A DNA stretch of 42,082 nucleotides, taken from contig CACJGR010000005.1 in assembly GCA_902592985.1 (NCBI GenBank), positions 1 to 42,082 on the forward strand, read 5' to 3'. The stretch comes from an uncultured Pelagibacteraceae bacterium. GTDB lineage: Bacteria > Pseudomonadota > Alphaproteobacteria > Pelagibacterales > Pelagibacteraceae. The stretch's first letter is position 1. Every line of letters starts with the position of its first letter. Both the position numbers and the translations under genes were made by a program. This document shows positions 17,362-27,357 of the stretch, in pieces. The notes under the pieces are model-generated. The model was given only the letters and a program-made list of their open reading frames with translations. It searched no databases and was not told the origin of the DNA.

Positions 17362-18202
17362 AAAATTTAAACTTATAGGTTTAACTGGTTCAACTGGTTT
17401 TTTAGGACAATCTTTAAAAAAAAAATTAAAAAAATTAAATAATTATCAGCTAAATTGTTACAAGAGAGATATAACAAATAAGTCTCAATTAAAAAAATGG
17501 TTTAATGCAAATGATTTTTACTGTGTAATTCATTTAGCTGCTATTGTTCCAGTCAAAAAAGTAAATAAAAATATTAATTTTGCAAAAAAAGTTAATATTG
17601 GTGGAACTAAAAATATCATAAATGAAATAAATAAAAAAAAATCGATAAAATGGTTTTTTTTCTCATCTTCATCTCATGTTTATAAATTTAATAATAAAAA
17701 AGTTAAAGAAACTTCTCTTAAAAAACCTTTTTCAATATATGGTAAAACAAAATTAGAAGCTGAAACATTTATTATAAAAAAAATTAATAAAAAAATAAAA
17801 TTTTGTATAGGTAGAATTTTTTCTTTAGAAGGTAAAAATAAAGATGATAGTTATTTTTTACCTGCTCTTTTAAAAAAAATTAAAAAAAAAAAAGTTATTA
17901 AAGATGATTTTAATCAATTTAGAGATTTTATACATGTTGATGATGTTGTTAGAGCTATAGTTATTTTATTGCAAAAAGAACAGCTCGGTATTTATAATAT
18001 TGCATCAGGCAAAAAAACTAAATTTTATGAATTAACTAATTTATTTAGCAAATTATTAAAAAGAAAAATTAAATTAAAAAAAATAACTTCTAAAATTTCT
18101 AATAGTTCATACGCGGACATAAATAAGATAAGAAAAGCTATAAATTGGAAAGTTAAAAAAAAAATTTTTTACATAATTAAAGATTATTTAAATCTTGTTT
18201 AA
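17351..18202 (+). CDS. NAD(P)-dependent sugar epimerase/reductase (extended SDR)
   Basis: 283 residues from a GTG start inside the ColD-like gene. LIGLTGSTGFLGQSL is the dinucleotide fold; FFSSSSHVYKF and FSIYGKTKLEAE give the Ser and Tyr-x3-Lys; FRDFIHVDDVVRAI is a common sugar-SDR block. Placed directly after a predicted 3-dehydratase, it could be the 4-reductase (ColC-like, with or without 5-epimerisation) that completes a dideoxyhexose. This is inference from position only. It overlaps the convergent GT2 gene by 26 bases, one of the longest overlaps here. Confidence 0.78.
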   Translation: MSYKKFKLIGLTGSTGFLGQSLKKKLKKLNNYQLNCYKRDITNKSQLKKWFNANDFYCVIHLAAIVPVKKVNKNINFAKKVNIGGTKNIINEINKKKSIKWFFFSSSSHVYKFNNKKVKETSLKKPFSIYGKTKLEAETFIIKKINKKIKFCIGRIFSLEGKNKDDSYFLPALLKKIKKKKVIKDDFNQFRDFIHVDDVVRAIVILLQKEQLGIYNIASGKKTKFYELTNLFSKLLKRKIKLKKITSKISNSSYADINKIRKAINWKVKKKIFYIIKDYLNLV

Positions 18203-18917
18203 TAAAGAAAAGTTTTATTAAACCTTTTAGAGCATTTTTAATTTCTTTAAAAGTGACACTACTTTCACCTCTAACTCTATTAACAAATATTGAGTCTATT
18301 TCTCCCACTTTAAATTTATTGTAATATAATTGTACTAAAATTTCACTTAAGATAATAAACCCATCTCCAATTTTTCCACAATTTTGAACTGTATGATGAA
18401 TTGCTTTTCTAGAATAGATTCTATATCCATTAGTATAATCTGATACAGGTACACCTAAAGTAATCTTAGTTAATTTATTTGATAATTTTGAAAATATTTT
18501 TCTACTTATTGGCCAATTTAAAATTTTACTTTTTTTAAGGTATCTGCTCGAAATTAACAAATCCAAATTATTGCTAGAAAAAAAATTTAGGTTCCTCAAT
18601 AATTCATCAACATTATGGGAGTGATCAGCATCCATTTCAACAAATATTTCGTTGTCTTGATTAACTGAAATAAAGATTTTCATACCTAACAAAACTGCAG
18701 AACCTCTCCCCAGTTTTTTTGATCTTTTTTCTACTAAAACATCTTTCTTAAGTTTCTTAACTTTAAAAGCATTTAAAGTTTTTAAGTCATCAGAGTCATC
18801 AACTACCAAAATATTAAAATTATAATCTTTAGTATCAATTAATTGTATTTTTTCACATAATTGGACAATATTTCTATGCTCCCTAAATGCTGGTATCGTA
18901 ATAAAAACGTTTTTCAT
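18177..18917 (-). CDS. GT2 glycosyltransferase, dolichol/polyprenol-phosphate-mannose-synthase-like
   Basis: 246 residues. FITIPAFREHRNIVQLCEKI and FNILVVDDSDD open a GT-A domain, and FVEMDADHSHNVDELL carries the DxD. LGRGSAVLLGMKI and VSDYTNGYRIYSRKAI fit the DPM1/GtrB-like branch that loads a sugar onto polyprenyl phosphate for later use outside the membrane by GT-C enzymes. No C-terminal membrane helices, so it is the short soluble type. It is the last gene of a minus-strand set gshA-gshB-GT2-GT2, with about 60 bases before it. Confidence 0.85.
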   Translation of the reverse strand: MKNVFITIPAFREHRNIVQLCEKIQLIDTKDYNFNILVVDDSDDLKTLNAFKVKKLKKDVLVEKRSKKLGRGSAVLLGMKIFISVNQDNEIFVEMDADHSHNVDELLRNLNFFSSNNLDLLISSRYLKKSKILNWPISRKIFSKLSNKLTKITLGVPVSDYTNGYRIYSRKAIHHTVQNCGKIGDGFIILSEILVQLYYNKFKVGEIDSIFVNRVRGESSVTFKEIKNALKGLIKLFFIKQDLNNL

Positions 18918-18978
18918 GTCTTAAACTAATAAGATAACATACAAAAGTTAGTAGAGTCGTAGCTTACAATGTTCACCA

Positions 18979-19653
18979 TTATTTTTTATTCCAAAATAAC
19001 AATTTAATTATGTGAATTAGTATTGATAATCCATCTTTAAATGCATTTACTTTTTTAAAACCACTTATTCTTTTTCTTTCATATGAGCTAATAGATTCCA
19101 TTTTCATATTTAATTTTTTTGCTTTAATTGGAAGTTCTACACAAAAATTAAAATTTTTTTCTGATAACTTTAATTCTTTTGCTTTATCTATTCTTCCAAC
19201 AACGAAAGTATAAAGTATATCTGTTATTGGTAATTTAAATAAAATTTTTCCCATTAATGTAAAAATTTTATTACCAATGAATGTTATAATTGTATCATCA
19301 TCACTTCCTGAATTGTTTTGATATCTCGAAGCAAATACAAAGTCTAAATTAGAATTTTTAAGTAATTCTAACATGCCTGATAGTTCTAATGGATTAAATG
19401 ATCCATCAGCATTAAATATACAAAAATAATCAGTATCAACATTGTTAATTCCAGTAATTAATGCATCTCCATATCCATGATGATTTTGATATATAATATC
19501 TACGTTTAAGTTTTTTATCGCATTTATAGTATCAATGTCATCTGAAGACAAAATAACTTTTTTTTTACAATCCAAATTTTTAATTTCATCTATTACTTGT
19601 GGCAATGATTCTTTTTCTTTTCTGGCTGGAATAATAAGTGTTAAATTTTTCAT
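18979..19653 (-). CDS. GT2 glycosyltransferase, polyprenol-phosphate type
   Basis: 224 residues. LIIPARKEKESLPQVIDEI starts the GT-A domain; HHGYGDALITGINNVDTDYF and FNADGSFNPLEL contain the nucleotide and metal site (Asn-Ala-Asp in place of the more usual Asp-Ala-Asp). LDFVFASRYQNNSGSDDDT fits the DPM/GtrB-like group. The C terminus IHIIKLLFWNKK could be a membrane anchor. It and the 18177 gene are separate members of the same broad family, so this island may build two polyprenyl-linked sugars. It follows gshB by 61 bases in the same direction. Confidence 0.83.
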   Translation of the reverse strand: MKNLTLIIPARKEKESLPQVIDEIKNLDCKKKVILSSDDIDTINAIKNLNVDIIYQNHHGYGDALITGINNVDTDYFCIFNADGSFNPLELSGMLELLKNSNLDFVFASRYQNNSGSDDDTIITFIGNKIFTLMGKILFKLPITDILYTFVVGRIDKAKELKLSEKNFNFCVELPIKAKKLNMKMESISSYERKRISGFKKVNAFKDGLSILIHIIKLLFWNKK

Positions 19654-19714
19654 TTATAATTTAATATGATAATAGTTTTAGTTTAAGCTCTTAAAAAGTA
19701 AATAGATAGAATAA

Positions 19715-20656
19715 TTATAAATTTGATTCTAAACAATTCCAGATATCAACGCTTAAATCAATGCCAGTTAAATCTTTATAATTTTTCAATCCCGTGGGTG
19801 AAGTAATATTTATATCCCCTGTTAAATAATTTGATATAAGATCTATACCAGCAAATAAAATTTTATTTTTTTTTAAACAAGAACCTATTTTTTTAGCAAT
19901 AATGATTTCTTTTCTGGATAAATTGGTTTTATATGCTTTACCCCCTTGCCCTAGATTGCTTACAATAGATCCTTTCTTTGGAATTCTTTTTATAGCACCT
20001 TTCACTTTACCATTTATTATAAAAATTCGTTTATCCCCATATTTAATTTGAGGTAAAAATTTTTGTGCCATGACATGTTTATTTTTTTTAATATATTTTG
20101 ATATTTTATTTTTACTAATATTTTTATTAACAAAAAAAATATTTTTACCTCCATAACCATGGGTGGGTTTAATAACTATTTTTTTATATTTCTTTCTAAA
20201 TTTTTCTATTTCATAAATGTTCTTTGTAAAAATAGTAGGAGGCATTAATTTTAAAAAATTCATAGAATAAAGTTTTTCTGGTATATTTCTTACTGCAAAG
20301 GGATTATTAACTATCTGAGTTTTATTAGATATTTTTTCTAATAAAAATGTTGCTGTAATATAATCCATATTAAAAGGAGGATTTTGCCTCATGAGAATAA
20401 AACTAGTTTTTGAAAGATCTAAAAATTTTGTATTTTTAACATAATAAAAATTTTTTTTTCCCCCATTTAATTTAATTTCTTGGCACAAAGCATAAACTTT
20501 GTTTTTTAAAAAGGAAAGATTCTTTGTTTCGTAATAGTATATTTTATAACCTCTTTTCTGAGCTTCTAAAGCTAACAATAAAGTTGTATCAGTTTTTCTA
20601 TTTATTAAACTTATAGGATCACCTTGGATTGCAACTATTTTAATGTGTTTTATCAT
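19715..20656 (-). CDS. gshB: Glutathione synthase
   Basis: 313 residues, the normal length. Recognisable blocks are INRKTDTTLLLALEAQKRGY, LMRQNPPFNMDYITATFLLE, VNNPFAVRNIPEKLY, the ATP-grasp loop VIKPTHGYGGKNIFFV, NLGQGGKAYKTNLS and the C-terminal FAGIDLIS with NITSPTGLKN. It joins gamma-glutamylcysteine to glycine with ATP in the cytoplasm. Its start overlaps the end of gshA by 17 bases. Although a core metabolic gene, it lies deep in the variable island. Confidence 0.95.
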   Translation of the reverse strand: MIKHIKIVAIQGDPISLINRKTDTTLLLALEAQKRGYKIYYYETKNLSFLKNKVYALCQEIKLNGGKKNFYYVKNTKFLDLSKTSFILMRQNPPFNMDYITATFLLEKISNKTQIVNNPFAVRNIPEKLYSMNFLKLMPPTIFTKNIYEIEKFRKKYKKIVIKPTHGYGGKNIFFVNKNISKNKISKYIKKNKHVMAQKFLPQIKYGDKRIFIINGKVKGAIKRIPKKGSIVSNLGQGGKAYKTNLSRKEIIIAKKIGSCLKKNKILFAGIDLISNYLTGDINITSPTGLKNYKDLTGIDLSVDIWNCLESNL

Positions 20657-21959
20657 ACATGAAACTCAAAGACTTATTTTTGTTAAATTTTTCAATTACA
20701 ATATCAGCCTTTGTTTTATTGTTCTCCAATATATATTGTATACTGCGTAAGAATATTGACTCATCTTTTCCATTTGTATTTTTAATAGATCTTTTTTCAA
20801 GACCTGCTTTTGAAAGTCCAAGAAAAATTTTTCCCCATTCTAGAAGTGTTTTATTATTTATAGTTGTGTTTAAACCAGTTTTTGGACATTCAGCATAAGC
20901 GTTTAAAACTTCGTTGATTTCCCATTTTTTAACAACATCTAAAGCTTCATTTAAACTACCGTACAATAAACCCAAGTAAAAAGCTGGACCTGAACAATGG
21001 CAATCCCATTCACAGGTATCTAGAGATCTAATTTCTATATATTGTTTTAAGCGCACTTCTGTAAAAATTGTTGATAAATGATTTTGTAAATCCTCAGTAG
21101 TAGGCTTTCTATTTTTTAATATATCAACATTACCTTCCATAAAATCTTTAAAAGTTTTATTTTTAGCATGTAAATGTTGAGAATTTTTCAAGACAAATAA
21201 TAGGGGCGTATTAATTACCATATTTGCATATTTTTCAAAATTCATTTCTTCTAAAAATTTTTTGGGCAATCCTCCTCTAGATGTATGTTGCCAAACTTTT
21301 GCTCGGTATGAAAAATAACCATTTAACTTATTTTCTTTAATTGGAGAATTAGCAAAAATTGCTATGGAAAGCGGTACTAAATAAGAACTTAATTTAAATT
21401 TTTTAAAAAAATCTTTTTCAGAAGTGTAATCTAAATTTATTTGAGTGCCACATGTTTGATACATCATTTCTAAACTTAATTTTCCATTTTTAGGCATATC
21501 TTTCGTCATAATTTCATATCTCTGTTTAGGAGTTTTAGGCGCATCTTTTAATTTAGAAATAGGATCATAGCTAATAGACATCATTTTTAATTTTAGACTT
21601 TTGCATGCAAGGCTTAATTCATTTAAAAAATTATAAGATTCGTTGCAAGTTAAATGTATAGAACTATATTTTTTTCCAGAAAGTTCGATTTGATTACCTG
21701 GTTCAAGAGTTATTTTTTGTTCATTTCGAGACAAAGCTATTATATTATTTGCTTCTTTAATAGGTTTCCAACCAAACTTTACTAAATAACCAAAAACTTT
21801 TGATATTGTTTGAAAATTAACTCTTTGATTAGTTTTGTTTTGAAATATGAACTTCTCATGTTCAACTCCAATATTTAATTGGTCTATTTTTTTACAACCG
21901 CTTTGAAAATAATTAATAATATCACTTTTGGAAATTATTTTGTTTGAAGATTTTTTCAT
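20640..21959 (-). CDS. gshA: Glutamate-cysteine ligase, alphaproteobacterial/plant type
   Basis: 439 residues. IGVEHEKFIFQ, ITLEPGNQIELSGK, MMYQTCGTQINLDY, YRAKVWQHTSRGG and IEIRSLDTCEWDC match the GCS2-like ligase of plants and alphaproteobacteria, not the E. coli form. It makes gamma-glutamylcysteine from glutamate, cysteine and ATP, the first and controlled step of glutathione synthesis. It is the first gene of the minus-strand set gshA-gshB-GT2-GT2; the 50 bases before it separate it from the end of the next membrane gene, also on the minus strand. The C-terminal CxxC-type region is not obvious. Confidence 0.93.
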   Translation of the reverse strand: MKKSSNKIISKSDIINYFQSGCKKIDQLNIGVEHEKFIFQNKTNQRVNFQTISKVFGYLVKFGWKPIKEANNIIALSRNEQKITLEPGNQIELSGKKYSSIHLTCNESYNFLNELSLACKSLKLKMMSISYDPISKLKDAPKTPKQRYEIMTKDMPKNGKLSLEMMYQTCGTQINLDYTSEKDFFKKFKLSSYLVPLSIAIFANSPIKENKLNGYFSYRAKVWQHTSRGGLPKKFLEEMNFEKYANMVINTPLLFVLKNSQHLHAKNKTFKDFMEGNVDILKNRKPTTEDLQNHLSTIFTEVRLKQYIEIRSLDTCEWDCHCSGPAFYLGLLYGSLNEALDVVKKWEINEVLNAYAECPKTGLNTTINNKTLLEWGKIFLGLSKAGLEKRSIKNTNGKDESIFLRSIQYILENNKTKADIVIEKFNKNKSLSFMYDKTH

Positions 21960-22009
21960 ATATTTTTAAAAAAAATAATTTTTTTCTTTTTTAGTATAAA
22001 TAGCTTAAG

Positions 22010-23281
22010 CTAATTATTCCATAAATATTTTAAATTACTGATTATTAAAAAGATAACAAAAAACAAATATAAAAAATATCGATTACGTTTTATATTTATT
22101 TTTTCTTTATTAATTTTTAAATCAAAAAGTGTAAAAAAAAATATAATTAACATAGGATCAAAATATTTATGATAAACGCTTATTTGTGGGCTGTTTGCAA
22201 AAATCAAAAACAATATAAGTAAATTTTCAATTTTCGTTGAAACAAGATCGATTAAAATTAAAATTGAAAAAAAACATATAAAATAAAATAAATAGTTGTT
22301 ATTGAAAAAAAAATATGAAAATTTATATAAAATTCCTCCACCAGTATATTCATATTTGTAATCAAAAAAATAAATAGAAATTATTAAAATAAATAAAGAT
22401 AAAATAAGTTTATAAGGATTTAATATTTTATTTAATGATATAATTTTAGTAGAAATAAAAGGAAAAAAATAAAAGAATATTATTGATGAATTTAATAATA
22501 TTTTATTAAAAATGTTTTTAGAAAAAATATTTTTTTCATTATTAGTTAAATCTACGCTAACCGATGCTGGTTTATTAAAAAAAAATATATCTAAAAAAAA
22601 TACATAATATACTGCTGGTAAAGCTAAAATTAGGTTTAAAATAATTATATATATAATTTTTGTGAATTCTTTGTTGTATGAAATTATAAATTTATAGAAA
22701 TAAAATAATGCAAAAACGGAAAAATTAGGGCTAAAATAAGAAGCAAATGCACAGGTAAGTATATTTAATATACAATTTTTAAATTTTTTATTTTCTTCAA
22801 ATTTTAAATAATAATAAATACTCAAACAAAATATGGTCATACCTAGTATTCTACTGTCAGGCCATATTGACAAAGATCTAAAAGTTGGAGATAAAAATAT
22901 AAGAGCTACCAATAAATATAGATTATTTTGATTAATAAAATTAAATTTTATTTTTAAACTTAAATAAAAAAATATAGGCAGCAATAAACAAAAATGTAAA
23001 TGAATAAGCCTAATGATATAATCATTAATATTTAATTTTTCAAAAAATGATAAGAAAATAATTAATATTGGTGAATGGCGAGTAGAAAATTTATCATAAC
23101 TAAAAAAACTTTCGTTAAAATTATTTGCAAATGCTTGAGCAATTGTCTTTTGATTAAAATAATCTGAAATTGCCCCACCCGTTGAATTTTCATTGAAAAT
23201 AAATCCGATGATTAATAGAAAATAGAAAAATGAAAAAAATATTATTTTTTCAAATAAATTATTATTTATGGCTACTTTCAT
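22010..23281 (-). CDS. Polytopic membrane protein, GT-C-like, unknown function
   Basis: 423 residues, about 10 predicted membrane helices. The first helix is followed by an outward loop of about 45 residues containing TGGAISDYFNQ and STRHSPILIIF, the place where GT-C enzymes carry their catalytic acid. ISDYF gives one candidate Asp. The protein could be a polyprenyl-phosphate-sugar-dependent glycosyltransferase partnered by the DPM-like GT2 genes downstream, but no named family is recognised. It is divergent from a second large membrane protein with 57 very AT-rich bases between them that must hold both promoters. Confidence 0.65.
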   Translation of the reverse strand: MKVAINNNLFEKIIFFSFFYFLLIIGFIFNENSTGGAISDYFNQKTIAQAFANNFNESFFSYDKFSTRHSPILIIFLSFFEKLNINDYIIRLIHLHFCLLLPIFFYLSLKIKFNFINQNNLYLLVALIFLSPTFRSLSIWPDSRILGMTIFCLSIYYYLKFEENKKFKNCILNILTCAFASYFSPNFSVFALFYFYKFIISYNKEFTKIIYIIILNLILALPAVYYVFFLDIFFFNKPASVSVDLTNNEKNIFSKNIFNKILLNSSIIFFYFFPFISTKIISLNKILNPYKLILSLFILIISIYFFDYKYEYTGGGILYKFSYFFFNNNYLFYFICFFSILILIDLVSTKIENLLILFLIFANSPQISVYHKYFDPMLIIFFFTLFDLKINKEKINIKRNRYFLYLFFVIFLIISNLKYLWNN

Positions 23282-23338
23282 ATAAAAATATATATATTAA
23301 TTTAAACTAATTAAAATATATATTTATATTAGAAAATA

Positions 23339-25027
23339 ATGAGCCAAAATTTTTATTTATTTTTTTTTATTTATTTTTTTATAATTTTTGCTGTAACTGG
23401 AATAGGCATAGCAGGAAGTAATTTATTAAAGATTGATAATAAATATGCAGAAATAAATGATAATTTTGGTTACACTGGGCTAATTGGAATTTTTTTATTG
23501 ATTATATATTCCTACCTATCACACTTTTTTTTTAAACATAATTTTACTCATAATGTCTTAATTTTATCGATCGGTTTTTTTTATTTTATTTATTCGTTTT
23601 TTAAAACGAATAATAAAAAAAAATTTTTACCTTTTTTTATAATATTTAGTTTTTTATTTTTAGGATTTTTAATTTTAAAAAATCATGATGATTTTTCATA
23701 TTATCATTTTCCTTATTCATATTATTTAACTCAGTTTTCCGCGCTAATTGGGGTTGGTCAGTTTAATAATGGTTTTAGAGTGCAATCATCAATATTTTAT
23801 TTAAATTCTATGTTTTATTTGCCAGTAATTAAATATTATATGTTTAATATTTCTGCCATTTTAATAATGGGTTTTTCAAACTTAATTTTATTATCAAAAA
23901 TATCAAAGAACATTAATTCTAATAATGTTAATTTTAATACATATTTAAGTCTGTTATCATTTATTTTTATAAATATTTTTTTTTATAGAATTGGTGAACA
24001 TGGAACAGATAGATCTGCTCAAATATTAATATTTTTATTAATTATAATAATTTTTGATTTTTTTAAATCAAATCAATCTATAAATAATTTTTTCCCTGTA
24101 TTTATTTTAATGGGTATAATAATTTCACTAAAGCCTTTTTATGTTTTATATTTAATACTATTTTTTCCAATTTTATTAAGTTTTAATAACAAAAAGATAA
24201 TTTTTTATATCATATCTTTAGTAAAAAATTGGCACTTCATATTATTTTGTTTAATAATATTTTCACTATTAATTACTAATTTTATTAATAGCGGATGTTT
24301 GCTATTCCCTGTACATTTCACATGTGCTGACTCTTTTGACTGGTCTGTACCATTGAATGAAGTTAAAAATCTTAATACTCACTATGAAGCATGGTCAAAA
24401 GCAGGTAAAGGACCTAATTTTTCTATAGAAAATCCAGCACTTTATATACAAGGTTTTAATTGGGTTCCACAATGGATAGATAAATATTTTTTTAATAAAG
24501 TATCTGATTTTTTATTTGGTTTATTGTTATTGCTAATCATTGTGTTTGGTACATTTTTTACCAAAAAAAGAATTAAACGAAATACAGATAAGAATATTTA
24601 TATTCTTTATTTATTTTTAATATTGTTGTTTGTAGAATGGTTTTATAACCACCCAGCACTTCGATATGGCGGATATTGTCTTATAGCGTTGTTGTTATTT
24701 GTGCCATTTAGTATAGTTTTAGAAAAATTTAATGTTGACAATAAAGTAGTTAAATTCAAATTTTTAATTTTGATCATTCTTGTAAGTATAATTTTTTCTG
24801 GAAGAAATATTAATAGAATTAGTAAAGAAATTGAAAAATACTCATATTCTCCAATATATAATCCATTTTACAAAGTTACTGAAGGGGATTTTATATTTGA
24901 CAAAATATTTTCAAACATCATTTCTAACTATGAAAATTGCAAAAATTTACAAGAAAAATGTGATTTAAAGTTGAAAGACAAACTAAAGAAATACGGAAAT
25001 ATATTTATTTTTGTAAAAAACAAGTAA
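23339..25027 (+). CDS. Polytopic membrane protein, GT-C-like, unknown function
   Basis: 562 residues with about 11 to 13 membrane segments. After the third or fourth helix comes KNHDDFSYYHFPYSYYLTQF, an acidic and aromatic loop typical of large bacterial surface-polysaccharide membrane proteins; a later NHPALRYGGY is also notable. Cysteines cluster in SGCLLFPVHFTCADS and near the C terminus (NCKNLQEKCDL). It resembles Leptospira/Bacteroidetes-type 'LIC_10190' membrane proteins from memory, which is uncertain. Its stop and the next gene's ATG share a base (TAATG), so translation is probably coupled to the FkbM gene. Confidence 0.68.
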   Translation: MSQNFYLFFFIYFFIIFAVTGIGIAGSNLLKIDNKYAEINDNFGYTGLIGIFLLIIYSYLSHFFFKHNFTHNVLILSIGFFYFIYSFFKTNNKKKFLPFFIIFSFLFLGFLILKNHDDFSYYHFPYSYYLTQFSALIGVGQFNNGFRVQSSIFYLNSMFYLPVIKYYMFNISAILIMGFSNLILLSKISKNINSNNVNFNTYLSLLSFIFINIFFYRIGEHGTDRSAQILIFLLIIIIFDFFKSNQSINNFFPVFILMGIIISLKPFYVLYLILFFPILLSFNNKKIIFYIISLVKNWHFILFCLIIFSLLITNFINSGCLLFPVHFTCADSFDWSVPLNEVKNLNTHYEAWSKAGKGPNFSIENPALYIQGFNWVPQWIDKYFFNKVSDFLFGLLLLLIIVFGTFFTKKRIKRNTDKNIYILYLFLILLFVEWFYNHPALRYGGYCLIALLLFVPFSIVLEKFNVDNKVVKFKFLILIILVSIIFSGRNINRISKEIEKYSYSPIYNPFYKVTEGDFIFDKIFSNIISNYENCKNLQEKCDLKLKDKLKKYGNIFIFVKNK

Positions 25028-25752
25028 TGCATTATTTTTTTTTTTATATTTTAAAATTATTTGATTTTTTTCACCAAAAAAAAATTTTTAATTTTTTAAA
25101 AAAAAAAAATTTAAAAAATATTAATATTTTTTTTGATATAGGAGCCCATGAAGGAGAGTCTATTGATAGATTTGCTACAAATTTTATTATAAAGAAAATA
25201 TATTCATTTGAACCAAGCCCTGTCAATTTTTTAAAATTAAAAAAAAAAGTTATTTTTTTTTCTAAAAAATTTAAAGATATAAAAATTAATATTGAAAATT
25301 TGGGGTTAGGAGATGAAAAAAAAAAAATTTATATTAAACAGTTAATTGAAAGTTCATCATCAACAATTAATGAAATTAACAAAAATTCAAAATATTTTAA
25401 AAAAAAAAATTTTTTTCTTAATAAATTAAATAAAAAAGATTTTTATAAAAATATTGATATACAAATCATAAGATTAGATGAGTATTTAAATAATAATAGT
25501 ATAGAATTTATAAATTTCATGAAAGTTGATACCGAAGGATATGAACTTCCTGTTTTAAAAGGTCTTGGAACAAAAATTCATAATGTTCAATATATAATGT
25601 TTGAACATCACTATCATGATATGATTGTTAAAACCTACAATTTTTCTGATATTAATGAATTATTAGTAAAGAATAATTTTATAAAAATTTTCAAAGCTAA
25701 AATGCCATTTAGAAAAACTTTTGAATATATATATGAAAATAGAAATAAGTAA
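25027..25752 (+). CDS. FkbM-family methyltransferase
   Basis: 241 residues. IFFDIGAHEGESIDRF is the SAM motif, YSFEPSPVNFLKL the acidic strand, and NFMKVDTEGYELPVLKGLG the FkbM signature; MFEHHYHDMI follows. It should methylate a glycan hydroxyl. It is only distantly like the other FkbM protein at 7426, so the two probably act on different positions or sugars. It starts on the last base of the preceding membrane gene and its end overlaps the next GT2 gene by about 20 bases. Confidence 0.88.
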   Translation: MHYFFFYILKLFDFFHQKKIFNFLKKKNLKNINIFFDIGAHEGESIDRFATNFIIKKIYSFEPSPVNFLKLKKKVIFFSKKFKDIKINIENLGLGDEKKKIYIKQLIESSSSTINEINKNSKYFKKKNFFLNKLNKKDFYKNIDIQIIRLDEYLNNNSIEFINFMKVDTEGYELPVLKGLGTKIHNVQYIMFEHHYHDMIVKTYNFSDINELLVKNNFIKIFKAKMPFRKTFEYIYENRNK

Positions 25753-26527
25753 TTCATTAGCAACTGTATTAATTGCAAATTATAATAATTCAAAATGCAT
25801 TGAAAAATGTTTAACATCTGTGATTAATCAAAATTATAAAAAAATTGAAATTATAGTAGTAGATGACAACTCTTCAGATAATTCATTAGAAATACTTAAT
25901 AATTATACTGATCAAATAAAGTTGATAAAAAAAAAGAAAAAAATAGGCTTAGGATCTTTTGATCAAATGAACTCATATTATGAGGCCTTTAAAGAGTCGA
26001 AAGGAGAAATAATTTTTTTTTTAGATAGTGATGATTATTTTCATTTAGATAAAGTTTCTATTATTATGAATGAATTTCATAAAAATAAAAAAAATAATAT
26101 TCTTTTCGATCTGCCAATTAAAAAGTACGCTAATAAAGAAATATTATTTAAAAATAAAAAAAAATTATTTAAAAATTATTGGCCATATTTTCCTCCTACA
26201 AGTTGTATTGCTGTAAGAAAAAATGATTTTGAATATATTTTTCAATTGGTAAATTACAGATTATTTCCTGATATTTGGTTAGATTTTAGAATAGGAATTG
26301 TTTCAAAATATATTTTTAATCAATATAACTTAATAAATAAAAATTTAACTTTTTATAGGCAATCAGATACTAGTATTTCATCTAATTTTGGTCATTTATC
26401 CAGAAATTGGTGGAAAAGAAGAAAACAAGCTCATAATTTTATTCAATACTTTTTTAAAAATAACAAAATTAAGTATAAAAAAAATTTAGATTATTTTTTA
26501 ACCGATTTTATTAATTATTTTATTTAA
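25733..26527 (+). CDS. GT2-family glycosyltransferase
   Basis: 264 residues from ATG 25733; a TTG at 25721 would add four residues, but MKIEISNSLATVLIANYN fits better. TVLIANYNNSKCIEKCLTSV and EIIVVDDNSSDNSLEIL open the GT-A fold, and IIFFLDSDDYFH is the DxD site. PTSCIAVRKNDF and WLDFRIGIVSKYIF belong to the acceptor part. It overlaps both neighbours, consistent with a compact set membrane protein-FkbM-GT2-SDR-gmd-fcl-epimerase running up to the 5S gene. Donor unknown, though GDP-deoxysugars from the next genes are candidates. Confidence 0.88.
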   Translation: MKIEISNSLATVLIANYNNSKCIEKCLTSVINQNYKKIEIIVVDDNSSDNSLEILNNYTDQIKLIKKKKKIGLGSFDQMNSYYEAFKESKGEIIFFLDSDDYFHLDKVSIIMNEFHKNKKNNILFDLPIKKYANKEILFKNKKKLFKNYWPYFPPTSCIAVRKNDFEYIFQLVNYRLFPDIWLDFRIGIVSKYIFNQYNLINKNLTFYRQSDTSISSNFGHLSRNWWKRRKQAHNFIQYFFKNNKIKYKKNLDYFLTDFINYFI

Positions 26528-27357
26528 TGAAAAAAAAAATAATTATAATTGGCAAAAATAGCTTTATTGGAATTAATTTATTTAAATACTTAAAAAACAA
26601 ATTTAATATCAAAATATATGATTATCGAAAATTTTTAAATTTAAGTCCAAAACTGTTGTTCGATGTAGATTATGTTATTAATTGTTCATCAAATAAACAG
26701 TATGTAAAAAAAAAATATTCTGAAAAAAATGATTTTGATTTTCAAATATCAAAAAAAATTAAAGATCTAAAGTGTAAAATGATTTTTTTGACTTCACGTA
26801 AAATTTATAAATTAGGAGATAATTTAAATGAGTCAAGCAAACTAAAACCAAATTGCAATTATTCAAAAAATAAATTAAATACTGAAAAAAAATTACTTAA
26901 AAATTTGAAAAATAGAGTTTTAATTCTTAGAATTTCAAACTTAATAGGAGTAAATAAGTCGAAAAATAATAAAAAAAAAATTCATAAAACGTTTATCGAT
27001 GTTTTCTTTTCTAATGTTCAAAGAGGTATTATTTTTAATAATGGAAAAATTTATAAAGATTTTTTATCAACTAATAAATTTAGCGAAATTATTGAAAAAC
27101 TTATTAATAAAAAAGCTGTTGGCATATATAATGTTTCGCTTGGTAAAAAAGTATATTTAAACAAACTTGTAAATTGGCTTAATTTATTTAATAAAAACGA
27201 GTATAAATGTATTAATATTCCAAAAAGCTATAAAACTGAATGTTTTTATTTAAATAATGATAAATTAATGAAAAAAATTAATATTAAAAATAGATTAATT
27301 GATTTAGAAAAAGATTGTATAGCTATAAGTAAGTTTTTTTTTAATAAAAATAAATGA
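26527..27357 (+). CDS. NAD(P)-dependent SDR, RmlD/Rmd-like reductase candidate
   Basis: 276 residues. [20 protein letters not shown] is a compact dinucleotide fold with [18 protein letters not shown] and [11 protein letters not shown] take the place of the usual Ser block, and [12 protein letters not shown] gives Tyr-x3-Lys. [14 protein letters not shown] is the C-terminal sugar-SDR block. The overall shape is like dTDP-4-dehydrorhamnose reductase or GDP-4-keto-6-deoxymannose reductase. Since it overlaps gmd by four bases, reduction of the Gmd product is a reasonable but unproven role. Its first base is the last base of the preceding stop. Confidence 0.75.
   Translation: MKKKIIIIGKNSFIGINLFKYLKNKFNIKIYDYRKFLNLSPKLLFDVDYVINCSSNKQYVKKKYSEKNDFDFQISKKIKDLKCKMIFLTSRKIYKLGDNLNESSKLKPNCNYSKNKLNTEKKLLKNLKNRVLILRISNLIGVNKSKNNKKKIHKTFIDVFFSNVQRGIIFNNGKIYKDFLSTNKFSEIIEKLINKKAVGIYNVSLGKKVYLNKLVNWLNLFNKNEYKCINIPKSYKTECFYLNNDKLMKKINIKNRLIDLEKDCIAISKFFFNKNK

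Noticed and set aside
23590..23613. 24-base palindrome TTATTCGTTTT-TT-AAAACGAATAA in a membrane protein gene
   Set aside because: Eleven pairs made mostly of A-T are close to what chance gives over 42 kb at this composition.
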